From Pseudoips prasinana (taxonomy: Eukaryota; Arthropoda; Insecta; Lepidoptera; Nolidae), in the NCBI GenBank assembly GCA_951640165.1, contig OX621234.1, forward strand, positions 2,485,001 through 2,549,000: a stretch of 64,000 nucleotides of DNA, given 5' to 3'. Both the position numbers and the translations under genes were made by a program. The notes beneath the pieces were generated by a model that saw only the letters and a list, made by a program, of their open reading frames with translations, was not told where the DNA came from and did not search any database. Of this stretch, positions 52,039 through 62,836 are shown one piece after another; positions within the stretch are counted from its first letter, which is position 1, and every line of letters begins with the position of its first letter.

Positions 52039-52428
52039 GTGACACTCAGTATGTCAGTGCCAAAGCATATTAGTGAGTATAATGTTTTTATACCTTTAAA
52101 ACCTTGGTTTTTCAGATATAAGAAAGTCTCTAAAACTGTTACATCAGTTCTTTGCAGACTCCGTATAGGTCATTGCTGTACACCTGTTTTCCTTCGGAAA
52201 ATTCGGGTTCGAGATTCATCACTTTGTGAGTGTGGGTTGGATGAGGGTTCTCAGAGCCACAGATTTTTTGAATGCTCGCAACTTAATCCTGCTATTAATT
52301 TGTACAGTTGCCTCCCTAATTTAAAAATCCCTATCCCCATTAATTTTTCATCATTATTGACATGTTCATCCCCAGAAATTTTCAAAGTTTTAATGGCTTT
52401 TATCCGATGCAATCGCATCAAATTGTAG
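52039..52428 (+). pseudogene. non-LTR retrotransposon C-terminal fragment (I/R1-like)
   Basis: SVLCRLRIGHCCTPVFLRKI, then SLCECGLDEGSQSHRFFECS. The RLR.GH and C.CG....H...C pattern is the zinc-binding region after the RNase H/RT part of I-, R1- and Jockey-like proteins. The rest of the element is absent. Confidence 0.7.
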
Positions 52429-53039
52429 GTATATAGGTGAATTTTGTAGTGGCATATTTCTAATATTTTTACAAATATTCATGTTCATATGTATATTATG
52501 TATTATCATTATTATGTCTATTCCAGTGCTATAACACACTCAGCAAGATACACAATTAGTGTTACCAATTTAGTGTCGTTAAAATTGAATTAATTTATTT
52601 CACGTTTTCCCATTTCATAAACTGACATTGGCAGAAAATTCGACATCGGCACTAATTGCCATTTATAAAAAGAAGAAGAAGAATGTTTTTATATTAAAAT
52701 AATTTACTTATAATGCCTATTATACAAAAATATTAGCTTTCTGCATTTCTTCTTCATATGAACTTTAACCTTTCCAAATTTCCTACTCCAATATCCGCGC
52801 AATTGTCTTAAAAAGTTGTATGTACAAAGTTTTCACTTTGCGTATTAATATTATGATAAGGCGAGCAAATTGAGTTATCATTTTGAGAATCTCTCCTTGA
52901 ACCCTGGTACTGTAAGTCTCGATACTGTTATATCTAGTACGCATTTCACGTACTTACATATTCAAGTCAAAGCAGTGCAGTGCCGTGGGGCCCTCACAAA
53001 ACGGTTTTTTTTTATAAAGACAACGCCCGCAGTAGGAAA
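52429..53039. other. unassigned DNA
   Basis: Nothing recognised. Confidence 0.25.
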
Positions 53040-53470
53040 TCTAATCCCTGTGTCGCGGGGTACTTTAAAAACATATAATAGACGGACAGAAATTACATCC
53101 AGACTAAGAACAAAACGCGAAGAAAACGCATTCATTTGTAAAATATTATTACTTAGTACAAAGTGGGAACGACGCACCTTCAGATGTTCAAAGCTCGAAC
53201 GTTTCTATTCGCTAGCTACGCCTTGGCCAATTGAGACGCAAGTGTAACTGAATTAGGCGCACATAATCTTTTTATTGTTATAGATTAAGCGCCTTTTTAT
53301 TATAACAAAAAAAATTGTATAATTTAATTTAAAATAAACAGTTCCAAATATATATATATATATATTTTAACAACTATTCATGGGTCACACAAATAGTTGT
53401 CCGGCGCGTGTATCGAGCCCGAGACACGAAGCGGCGAGGCGACTGTCTTAGGCGCTGCGCCACACGTGTT
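53040..53470 (-). mobile_element. SINE-C split by about 260 bp
   Basis: 3' part CCCTGTGTCGCGGGGTACTT at 53045 and head CGAAGCGGCGAGGCGACTGT..GCGCCACACGTG at 53425-53468; the insert between them ends with (TA)n and was not identified. Confidence 0.65.
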
Positions 53471-53579
53471 ATTTCGGTTACTCTCGGCTTCCGATAACAT
53501 TGTACCTGTACACCCCTCTCAATAACTCAATTCTCCGATCTTTACTTTAGTTGTCTAGAAGAGATCACATTTTGTTATG

Positions 53580-54094
53580 TTTATTTTATTTATTTATTTA
53601 TTTATTTAATTAAGGCTTACCAACTAAATACATGTTTAACATTATTACACGACATTGTATTAAGGTGATCAGACATGCATCTAAATTAAAGGTAGGCACA
53701 ACATTAACAGAATAATAATAATTAACAGCTAGGTACACGCATTAAACATAAAAAAGAAACTTACAGCTTATTACATAAGTATGTGTTGTTGTACACAGAC
53801 AACAGTGTGCTTTACTTACATGTTTTTGAAAATGGCTTTTTTAAACATAATTATTTTGCCCTCCAAAACATCTAGATCGCAATTATAAAATATTTCATTA
53901 CATTTTCTGAGGATGTAAGTATAAGGGGCATTATAACCATATCTATTTCTATTAAAGTCTATCGTGAAAGGTTTATAATTATGGATTCTGGCAGACGGTC
54001 TAGGCACGTTTAAGCTCAACTGACTTACTAAATCTTGACAGTCTACGGATTGGTTTATAACTTTGAATAGGAAAGTCAAACCCAAGAAGTCCAT
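53580..54094 (-). pseudogene. Jockey-like retrotransposon 3' part
   Basis: (TTTA)n at 53580-53610 is the complement of the tail. The minus-strand frame 54094-53816 reads LTFLFKVINQSVDCQDLVSQ, LSLNVPRPSARIHNYKPFTI and so on. It is colinear with the C-terminus of the element at 1201-3727 (KYLLNILSGAIDCPDLLNKI, TFDIPTKVVRHYTPFHLP) but clearly a different element. Confidence 0.7.
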
Positions 54095-54419
54095 GTTAAG
54101 TTATATTCAATTGTGATATGCCCATTGTATACTTTTAAGCTTTTAATTGCTTTTTATTTGTTATTCCTTTGGTGTATAATAAAGAGTTTATCTATCTAGC
54201 TGTCTATCATATCAAGTTTATTTATTTAAGGACATCCAGTAGCTGTTACATCTACTTAAATCTAAAATGTTTTAATCTATACAATAATAGAATTTAAATG
54301 TTCAGCTTCTAATGGTGCCACAACATGCACAATGACATTGGTGAATAACACTGATAAAAAAGCAAGGTACAGGCTAGTCAGTATCCTCATATTATAGACA
54401 CTTAAATTAATACCCCATG
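54095..54419. other. retroelement-like end and unassigned DNA
   Basis: 54170-54208 (TGTATAATAAAGAGTTTATC then TATC repeats) looks like another plus-strand 3' end. The rest is unassigned. Confidence 0.35.
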
Positions 54420-54895
54420 TTCATGCCCGCTTGAGTATGTTTCGCCGGACCGTCTCAACTGGGTCGTGTTGAAACCGGTAGTAGATGAACCCACTGAGTT
54501 TGTTTCGCTGGGTCTTCTCAGTCAGGGCGCATTGGATCCGGTGGTAGCATTAAAGCGCGACCGCCGTTATTAACACAAGGTCCGTCATAATAATAATACC
54601 TTTAATATAGACAGAACCATTGACAATATGTAGTCAAAATATTAGACTTAAACTAGATAATCAAACTTAAACATAATCTCTTGACAATAACTTGATACGA
54701 GCTAGCTAAATATCATTTCTGTAATAAAATAAATTTTATAAATGTTTTCATACAAGATGTACCTAAATATCTATGATACTAGCAATAATATCTAATGTAT
54801 ACAACTATATTACTACAAACATGTTCTGACTATTTACAAGCGCTTTTTTAAAGTCTACGTGAATAAAAACCTTTTTTATTTTATTTTATTTTAAT
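54420..54895 (+). mobile_element. non-LTR 3' region, family 'GATCCRRTG' (long copy)
   Basis: CCCGCTTGAGTATGTTTCGC to GGGCGCATTGGATCCGGTGG, then the AT-rich UTR and CGTGAATAAAAACC plus tail. Complementary to 28365-28890. Confidence 0.75.
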
Positions 54896-55267
54896 ACTAA
54901 TTATAATTAAAAACTATTAATATTAGGTAAGTTAATCGATAACGATAAGTTAAGCTTTCAGCTCTAAATTAAACTCCTATACACGTTGAATAGTTAATAT
55001 TGGAGTGTCGCTATGCTGCATGAATGAAAGATCAGCGATCGTTTGGAGACATATGCCATCTTCATCATTTGAAGGGAGCTTGAAATGCCGGAAACTAGAT
55101 GCGAGCTATCGCCAACCACTGGCTATCATGGTCGATCATAGACGATGTTGGCGACTACATTATTATGAACAGAGCAAGATTGTAATAGCCTGTCATTCGC
55201 CAAGATGTCTGAATAAATGGTTTGTGCTTTCTATTGGTGGGTGAAGTGCTGATCTCCTAGCTAGGTT

Positions 55268-55268
<1 letters not shown>
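54896..55268. other. unassigned; one orphan frame
   Basis: A 79-codon frame (55005-55241) without recognisable motifs. Confidence 0.25.
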
Positions 55269-55270
<2 letters not shown>

Positions 55271-55340
<70 letters not shown>

Positions 55341-55640
55341 CTCTCTCTGCGTGTGTGTGTGTGTGTGCGTGCGTGCGTGCGTGTGTGTGTGTGTGTGTGT
55401 ATGTGTGTGTTGCGTCTGATTAGTTTGTAAGGATTTCATATAACTGACGTGCTGTATTAAGTTTCATTTTAGTTATACGATTTAAAGGAATATCTAATAT
55501 TACAGCAAGTATCCTAATACCACGCCCACTCACATACGTAAACACTCATACGGGCGCGCGCGCTCACAAACACACACCCACACACTGACATACACACACA
55601 CACGCACAAACACAAACACACATACACACACACACATTAA
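55271..55640. repeat. compound dinucleotide arrays
   Basis: (AT)33 at 55271-55336, (CT)6 to 55348, then (GT)n interspersed with GC to about 55412. A (CA)n-rich stretch follows at 55555-55636. The GT and CA arrays are on opposite phases and could pair in a cruciform. Confidence 0.9.
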
Positions 55641-55960
55641 TATAAGAGCTTTCTATTAACATCTATTATCTAATATAAGTTTTTTTGTATTTTGTTCATA
55701 TTATTACTTTTTCTCTTTTTATGTTAACTTTCACCCTATAAATAATAGATGAATAATGATGGAACTATATAAACAAAGTTGGGCCTAGCACCTTTAATAC
55801 AAGTTGTCTCCGAATAACTTAGCTAAGGTGCTAGCCACCACACAGTTTGCGAAATATATTGTGACGATCAAACAATTTTATTATTTAAAAATGTATTGCA
55901 TTTTACTGTACGCAACTATTACTGTTATAGTTTTATGTTATGTGGTGAAATAAACTATTA
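55641..55960. other. AT-rich DNA; ends like a retroelement 3' UTR
   Basis: The last 45 bases (GTTATGTGGTGAAATAAACT, ATTATC) have a polyadenylation-like AATAAA and run straight into the satellite. Confidence 0.35.
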
Positions 55961-58080
55961 TCTTATCTTATCTTATCTTATCTTATCTTATCTTATCTTA
56001 TCTTATCTTATCTTATCTTATCTTATCTTATCTTATCTTATCTTATCTTATCTTATCTTATCTTATCTTATCTTATCTTATCTTATCTTATCTTATCTTA
56101 TCTTATCTTATCTTATCTTATCTTATCTTATCTTATCTTATCTTATCTTATCTTATCTTATCTTATCTTATCTTATCTTATCTTATCTTATCTTATCTTA
56201 TCTTATCTTATCTTATCTTATCTTGTCTTGTCTTGTCTTGTCTTGTCTTGTCTTGTCTTGTCTTGTCTTGTCTTGTCTTGTCTTGTCTTGTCTTGTCTTG
56301 TCTTGTCTTGTCTTGTCTTGTCTTGTCTTGTCTTGTCTTGTCTTGTCTTGTCTTGTCTTGTCTTGTCTTGTCTTGTCTTGTCTTGTCTTGTCTTGTCTTG
56401 TCTTGTCTTGTCTTGTCTTGTCTTGTCTTGTCTTGTCTTGTCTTGTCTTGTCTTGTCTTGTCTTGTCTTGTCTTGTCTTGTCTTGTCTTGTCTTGTCTTG
56501 TCTTGTCTTGTCTTGTCTTGTCTTGTCTTGTCTTGTCTTGTCTTGTCTTGTCTTGTCTTGTCTTGTCTTGTCTTGTCTTGTCTTGTCTTGTCTTGTCTTG
56601 TCTTGTCTTGTCTTGTCTTGTCTTGTCTTGTCTTGTCTTGTCTTGTCTTGTCTTGTCTTGTCTTGTCTTGTCTTGTCTTGTCTTGTCTTGTCTTGTCTTG
56701 TCTTGTCTTGTCTTGTCTTGTCTTGTCTTGTCTTGTCTTGTCTTGTCTTGTCTTGTCTTGTCTTGTCTTGTCTTGTCTTGTCTTGTCTTGTCTTGTCTTG
56801 TCTTGTCTTGTCTTGTCTTGTCTTGTCTTGTCTTGTCTTGTCTTGTCTTGTCTTGTCTTGTCTTGTCTTGTCTTGTCTTGTCTTGTCTTGTCTTGTCTTG
56901 TCTTGTCTTGTCTTGTCTTGTCTTGTCTTGTCTTGTCTTGTCTTGTCTTGTCTTGTCTTGTCTTGTCTTGTCTTGTCTTGTCTTGTCTTGTCTTGTCTTG
57001 TCTTGTCTTGTCTTGTCTTGTCTTGTCTTGTCTTGTCTTGTCTTGTCTTGTCTTGTCTTGTCTTGTCTTGTCTTGTCTTGTCTTGTCTTGTCTTGTCTTG
57101 TCTTGTCTTGTCTTGTCTTGTCTTGTCTTGTCTTGTCTTGTCTTGTCTTGTCTTGTCTTGTCTTGTCTTGTCTTGTCTTGTCTTGTCTTGTCTTGTCTTG
57201 TCTTGTCTTGTCTTGTCTTGTCTTGTCTTGTCTTGTCTTGTCTTGTCTTGTCTTGTCTTGTCTTGTCTTGTCTTGTCTTGTCTTGTCTTGTCTTGTCTTG
57301 TCTTGTCTTGTCTTGTCTTGTCTTGTCTTGTCTTGTCTTGTCTTGTCTTGTCTTGTCTTGTCTTGTCTTGTCTTGTCTTGTCTTGTCTTGTCTTGTCTTG
57401 TCTTGTCTTGTCTTGTCTTGTCTTGTCTTGTCTTGTCTTGTCTTGTCTTGTCTTGTCTTGTCTTGTCTTGTCTTGTCTTGTCTTGTCTTGTCTTGTCTTG
57501 TCTTGTCTTGTCTTGTCTTGTCTTGTCTTGTCTTGTCTTGTCTTGTCTTGTCTTGTCTTGTCTTGTCTTGTCTTGTCTTGTCTTGTCTTGTCTTGTCTTG
57601 TCTTGTCTTGTCTTGTCTTGTCTTGTCTTGTCTTGTCTTGTCTTGTCTTGTCTTATCTTATCTTATCTTATCTTATCTTATCTTATCTTATCTTATCTTA
57701 TCTTATCTTATCTTATCTTATCTTATCTTATCTTATCTTATCTTATCTTATCTTATCTTATCTTATCTTATCTTATCTTATCTTATCTTATCTTATCTTA
57801 TCTTATCTTATCTTATCTTATCTTATCTTATCTTATCTTATCTTATCTTATCTTATCTTATCTTATCTTATCTTATCTTATCTTATCTTATCTTATCTTA
57901 TCTTATCTTATCTTATCTTATCTTATCTTATCTTATCTTATCTTATCTTATCTTATCTTATCTTATCTTATCTTATCTTATCTTATCTTATCTTATCTTA
58001 TCTTATCTTATCTTATCTTATCTTATCTTATCTTATCTTATCTTATCTTATCTTATCTTATCTTATCTTATCTTATCTTT
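55961..58080. repeat. pentanucleotide satellite in three homogeneous blocks
   Basis: 52 units of TCTTA (55961-56220), 286 units of TCTTG (56221-57650), then 85 units of TCTTA (57651-58075) and one TCTTT. There is no mixing between blocks. All reading frames across it are open because the array is periodic; no protein is implied. The complement of TCTTA arrays reads AGATAAG in every unit. Confidence 0.97.
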
Positions 58081-58284
58081 TCTTATGATAGGATAAACCG
58101 TATATTTAGTAATTTCTCGCTAGTTAATTATAAGACCGCCTCTTGTGAAAATCCTTTACGTAAAAGGTGAGCGATCTTATGTAAGATGGCGGATTTGATA
58201 TTTACTTGGAGGGAAAAGTAGTTGCAGAAAGCTGGTATGTTATACAATTAAATACCTATAGTCTACAATCTCTACATCTAAATC

Positions 58285-58362
58285 ATCGTCATAATGTCAG
58301 CCAAAATACGTCCATTGCTGGACAAAGGCCTCCTCCAAAGATCTCCACAATTGCCGGTCTGA
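58285..58362 (-). mobile_element. RTE 3' end, very short
   Basis: AAATACGTCCATTGCTGGAC then GGCCTCCTCCAAAGATCTCC; the last 75 bp of the family. Confidence 0.7.
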
Positions 58363-58564
58363 ATAATTAAACATTTAAGATACTACCAATTATCCGTAAA
58401 CAGAGTGACGCCGGGCGGGGCGCTAGTGATTAATATTATGCCAGCACCGAGATTTTACTTCAAACTATTTTTCAAACCTGTCAACTTCGGAGATTGTTGA
58501 CTACCGAATGTCATTATCAACCATGACAACTTGTCATTTGACAAGTTAATTTTGTAAAATAAAA

Positions 58565-59569
58565 ATGGCGTACACAGATTCGAGGCCCGGGATAGTGATC
58601 GACAATGGTAGCTTTAACATAAAAGCTGGCTTCACTTGCGATAACCATCCGGTGTCCATCTTTAGGACGGTGGTCGGAAGACCAAAGGAACTGCAAGGAT
58701 CTTACGGGAAGAAGTACTATGATGTACATATCGGTGATGAAGCCGTAGCTAGGCTTGAGGAACTAAATCTGAACCACCCTGTAGTGAAAGGAAAGGTGAG
58801 CATTACCTATAATGTTAATAATATCTTGCTTGGTTCACGAGGTTTCCGCCATGTGGGATGTGAACCCAACAATAACTATCCCAATAGTCGTCTCCGTAAA
58901 CAGTCTCATAGCAAAGAGCCTCTACCAATATCTTAAGAGGCTCTCACTGGATCACTGGGTCATGGGCCGGATACAGAAGGCGGCAATTATGGGAAGGGCA
59001 CGCATCGTGAGGTTCCTCACTCTGTCGCCCTGACCACCGGCGGCCTAGGGCGTATAACCCCGTTTGTGAGCTCTTTTTTATTTATATATTATTGTTTTAT
59101 ATATCAATTTTATAAGAATAAATATATATTAAATAGGAAAATAAATAAAGTGGTATAATATCTTAATCTAAGTTTTGAATATTCGCAAATTTGGAGAATC
59201 CGTTTTCCGCCATTGTACAAAACAATAATAATAATATCCAAGCCGAACACTGTCTCTTAAGATACAGGTATTTCCCTAGTTTAAGAGACAAGGTTCGTAT
59301 TTCGTGCACAGATCTCTGCAACATGGTTGGTCTCGGAACCAATTTGTAATTAACTTAACATAAGTATTCAAACAAACATTGTAACAATTAGAAAATAAGC
59401 AAATCCGTAAACGAACTAAATCAAATTTACTTACTTTTAAATCATAGGTGGTGCACTGGGACGATATGGAGAGGATCTGGCACTACATATTTTATAGAGA
59501 GCTGAAGGTGGCCCCAGAAGAACGGCCTGTGATATTGTCTATGCCCACCCTAGTTTCGATGTCAGATAA
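58565..59569 (+). CDS. divergent actin-like protein, gene B (first two exons; 3' part beyond window)
   Basis: Exon 1 (58565-58795) starts at AAAATGG and encodes [20 protein letters not shown] then [19 protein letters not shown], and on to [20 protein letters not shown]. Phosphate loop 1 (D13-N-G-S) and the GDEA motif after the DNase-I loop are kept; the loop itself is non-canonical ([15 protein letters not shown]). Donor AAAG|GTGAGC. Exon 2 (59448-59569; acceptor ATCATAG) encodes [20 protein letters not shown] then [20 protein letters not shown], matching actin WDDMEKIW and LRVAPEEHP. It ends at the same codon and phase as exon 2 of gene A. The intron after VVKGK is absent from gene A, and gene B lacks gene A's intron after VGR. 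No later exon was found up to 64000, so it is either cut by the window or truncated. The visible part is closer to actin than gene A. Confidence 0.85.
58830..59150 (+). pseudogene. non-LTR C-terminal fragment in intron 1 of gene B
   Basis: [20 protein letters not shown] then IVRFLTLSP and a stop; a short 3' region with AATAAATATATATTAAATAG and an A-rich end follow. The reading resembles the last residues of an R1/Jockey-type protein. Confidence 0.45.
59151..59447. other. intron 1 of gene B, unassigned
   Basis: It contains a small inverted motif (CTGTCTCTTAAGATACAGG and GTTTAAGAGACAAGG). Nothing else seen. Confidence 0.25.
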
Positions 59570-59599
59570 GTAAGTTTGATGTCAGATAAGTAAGTTTTA

Positions 59600-59853
59600 A
59601 TAATAATATCTTGGGACAATGTCACACAGACCATCCTAGCCCCAAACTAAGCAAAGCTTGTACTATGGATACCAGGCGAAGAAATTCATACTTATATAGA
59701 TAGATAAATACTTAAATACATAGAAAACATCCTCATGACTCAGAAACAAATATTCGTACTCATCACACAAATATTAGCACTTACCGGGATTCGAACCCAG
59801 GACCACCAGCTGCGTAGGCAGGAGCACTACCAACTAGGCTACGCTGACCGTCA
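59600..59853 (-). mobile_element. SINE-A, full length
   Basis: 3' end TAATATCTTGGGACAATGTC; head ACCAACTAGGCTACGCTGAC at the right. It lies 30 bp after the donor of exon 2 of gene B. Confidence 0.8.
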
Positions 59854-60231
59854 AAATAATAAATTTATCGAACATTCATAGGGGCAGTACAAGAAATTCA
59901 GTTACATTTCGTTATTTGTTTTTCATCTCACAAGCGGGTCACAGACAAGCACAAAAATTGGGAAAATCACCTTCCACTGGATCTCTAAATACACCGTCCA
60001 TTTTCGAAAATAAATGCGCTGCAGTTTTCAAAGGATTCAGTGGTAAATTGGGTAGATGTGTGTTTAGAGTTCCGCTCTCAAAGGATAAAACGTAGCCCTG
60101 TTGTTATCGTAAGGATATGTTGAAGTTTGGATGTCACTAGTAAGTTGTCAACTTGATAAATTACGTACGAATTCAAAGATTTGATTTGAAATGTTGATTC
60201 TAAACTTAAAACTAATTATTTTTAAGGTATC
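59854..60231. other. unassigned; within presumed intron 2 of gene B
   Basis: No exon with actin similarity. Confidence 0.25.
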
Positions 60232-60658
60232 CACCAATCAATCAATCAATCAATCAATATTTATTGTGTGAAATTTGGTACAAGGAGGATCTTAAATATA
60301 AATAAATAGTTCACAAAAATCAACCACACAGGTGTACACAATTTTACAAAAGTCATGTTTAGTTAAAATATTAAATATCTAAATTTACTAAAAATAATGA
60401 ACACCAATTTTTTATAACATCACAATATTTTTCAAAGATAAACAATCCTGATAAAATCAAATAATATAATACATTCAAATATAATAATAATTAATTGAAA
60501 CAGTCAATATAAATAGTACAGGACAACTTTACAGAAATGGTCTAATCATCAAGTCAGTACCTTCTGCTTATCATTAATAAACTCAGTAATCGAGTAATAA
60601 CATTTGTCTATAAGGAATTTAAACAAACTCTTTTTAAATGATTCCAATAATTATAATA
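60232..60658 (-). mobile_element. retroelement 3' end with (CAAT)n tail
   Basis: AATCAATCAATCAATCAATC then ATATTTATTGTGTGAAATTT: the complement of a 3' end with tandem tail, followed by AT-rich UTR-like sequence. Confidence 0.5.
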
Positions 60659-61019
60659 TTGTCCTGCAGGCCGAATTTCGGCCACGACTGCCAGTCTCAA
60701 TAGAGACCAGACAACTGCACACGATATTTTATAGTGCACAAGTGTATGCGCAAGCACAGGGGGCAGTTCCTATTCCATCACTCTCATGATCCGATGGGAC
60801 GTCTAGCTACACGACCGGATATAGGTCAGGTGCAGGACTGATGACCTAACGTGCTCTCCAGGGGATAACGGCACGGGGATGTAGTACTGGGGCTGATACT
60901 AAAAAAAATATTTTTACGGAAACATCCCAAAATCCCTTTTGGCCCGACCCGGGATTTGAACTCAGGACCTCGTTATCTGCAGTTGAACACGCTGCCGCTA
61001 GACCTACGAAGCAGTCCAA
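60659..61019 (-). mobile_element. SINE-D, full length
   Basis: CCGAATTTCGGCCACGACTG at the 3' end and the head complement (GGGATTTGAACTCAGGACCT, CGCTGCCGCTAGACC) at the right. Confidence 0.75.
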
Positions 61020-61655
61020 AAGGCACCCTATATTACACATAAAATGGCAGCAACATTAAAATTTATAGGTTAGAGTTAAAACATTTTTTTTATACAGAAT
61101 ACATTTCTTTTCTCTGCACTAGGCAAAATAAAGCTATTTTTACTAGCCAAAATAAATCTGTTTTATTAGCCAAAATAAATCTGTTTTTATTAGTCAAAAT
61201 AAGTTTGGTTTAAAACTCTTTAGTTATTTAAATGTAAATGTTGAAGTAATCCTTACTTATATTATAAATTCGAAAGGAAAACTAACTATATAACTCTATT
61301 CATTATTAATATTCTATCCAGACTCTCTGTGTACCAAATTTTATTTAAATCGATTCAATAGTTTTGGCGTGAGAGCATATAGGCTACTTTTTAATGCGAA
61401 AGAAGGGTTGAAAATGGGGATGAACAGTTTTATGAAAGTATCGTCCTTTTTAGATCTCGAAGCTTGAAACTTATTTTTTAGGCTATTGGTGTGATATAAA
61501 TTAATATGACGTTCAGAGTTTGTAAAAGTTGTACCCTCAAGGGGGTAAAATAACAAAAGGGGATGAAAGTGTATATGGAAATATGTAAGGTTTATGTGAA
61601 TGTTATGTAAGTTTGCGACAAGAGACTTTGCGACAAGAGACAAAAACATAGAGAA
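61020..61655. other. unassigned DNA; repeat-like in part
   Basis: 61135-61200 has a short direct repeat (AGCCAAAATAAATCTGTTTT about 3 times). 61245-61390 resembles the 5' part of Helitron-like elements (TTACTTATATTATAAATTCG, GTTTTGGCGTGAGAGCATAT). Confidence 0.35.
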
Positions 61656-62070
61656 TTTATACAATACAATTCTTTATTGCAATCATGTGTACAATATCGA
61701 TTTTAATAAATCATATGTTAGGGCACAGCAATTATTTTTTATCTACTATATAAAAATAAGTCAGGTTTTCCTTCCTGACGCTATAAGTCCAGAACGCACG
61801 AACCGATTTCAAGGTCTCGGGATCCGTGAGATTTATAGCAAAGAAAATTTATAAAGTTTAACGCGGGTAACACCGCGGGGTACAGCTAGTTCTTAATATT
61901 ATTCAGCCAATTACAATATTTACCTACTGAAGTTAATTGAGATATTAAAAACAATAATCAAAAACAGTATCCAATAAAATAAAATACACAACAAATTTAA
62001 TGTCAATAGGTACATTATGTATGACAAATTAATTATAATTGATGGTTAGATGCATGATTATTATAATATA
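61656..62070 (-). mobile_element. retroelement 3' segment, copy 1 (interrupted)
   Basis: AATACAATTCTTTATTGCAA starts it. It is interrupted by the Helitron-like element at 61742 and resumes CTTAATATTATTCAGCCAA. A second copy follows directly. Confidence 0.65.
61742..61889 (+). mobile_element. Helitron-like element, family C, with paralogous empty site
   Basis: A|TCTACTATATAAAAATAAGT to AACACCGCGGGGTACAGCTAG|T. The neighbouring uninterrupted copy (about 62180-62200) shows the site without the insert and with no duplicated bases. Confidence 0.75.
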
Positions 62071-62079
62071 TATTTTGTT

Positions 62080-62345
62080 GTGCAATACAATACAATTCTT
62101 TATTGCAATCATGTGTACAATATTGGTGTTACAAAATCATATTGGTATTAAAATGAACCCTGTTAGGGCACAGCAATTAATTTTTATCTTTAATATTATT
62201 CAGCCAAGTAGGCACATTATTTCAATGAAGTTAAAAACAATAATCTAAAATATTATACAATAAAATAAAATACACAACAAATACAATATGAATGTCAAAT
62301 TAATTATAATTGATGGTTGATGCATGATTATTTATTAAATTATAA
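62080..62345 (-). mobile_element. retroelement 3' segment, copy 2 (uninterrupted)
   Basis: Same order as copy 1: AATACAATTCTTTATTGCAA, TAGGGCACAGCAATTAATTT, AATTATAATTGATGGTTGAT. A tandem or serial insertion. Confidence 0.65.
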
Positions 62346-62836
62346 TAATTACTTAATAAATTCTAACACCATAAATCATGTCATTTTCCGCATAATCGAA
62401 TAAATAAATTTGTCACTTGGGTAGACTTTTGTCTCCGAAAAACTCTTGCAAAGTGTAATATGATTTCTCTTTAAGAAGATTAGTTAAAAAAATGTTAGAA
62501 TTGGATATGTCTTTGTCTTGTAATAATTATTAAATAAAATCTTAAACCATAAATCAAGTCATTTTCCGCATACTTGAAATAAACTAATATAACATTTCAG
62601 TCATTACAAAATGGGCGGCTGAAGTCGCGGGCTCAGATAGTTAACAATGAACTGAAAAGATACAGTACTAAAGCTTTTAAAAAATGTATTTAACATATTT
62701 TGTTCATCGATATTAACAGTATTTATTTAGTCATTTATTCATAAACAAAATCATTTGTATCTGAATTTACATACAAATACATCATACAATTACAATTTTA
62801 CAATAAAAATAAATAAAAAATAATGTCAACATAATA
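62346..62836. other. unassigned AT-rich DNA
   Basis: 62360-62400 and 62540-62580 share ACCATAAATCA.GTCATTTTC. 62610-62645 looks like a Helitron-like 3' end (GTCGCGGGCTCAGATAG). Confidence 0.3.

Noticed and set aside
55005..55244. 79-codon frame upstream of the microsatellites
   Set aside because: No motif, no homologous copy in the window, no splice or start context to support it.
55896..58170. Very long open frames of repeated LILSY/LVLSC residues in three frames
   Set aside because: A 5-bp repeat without a stop is open in every frame; there is no gene signal.
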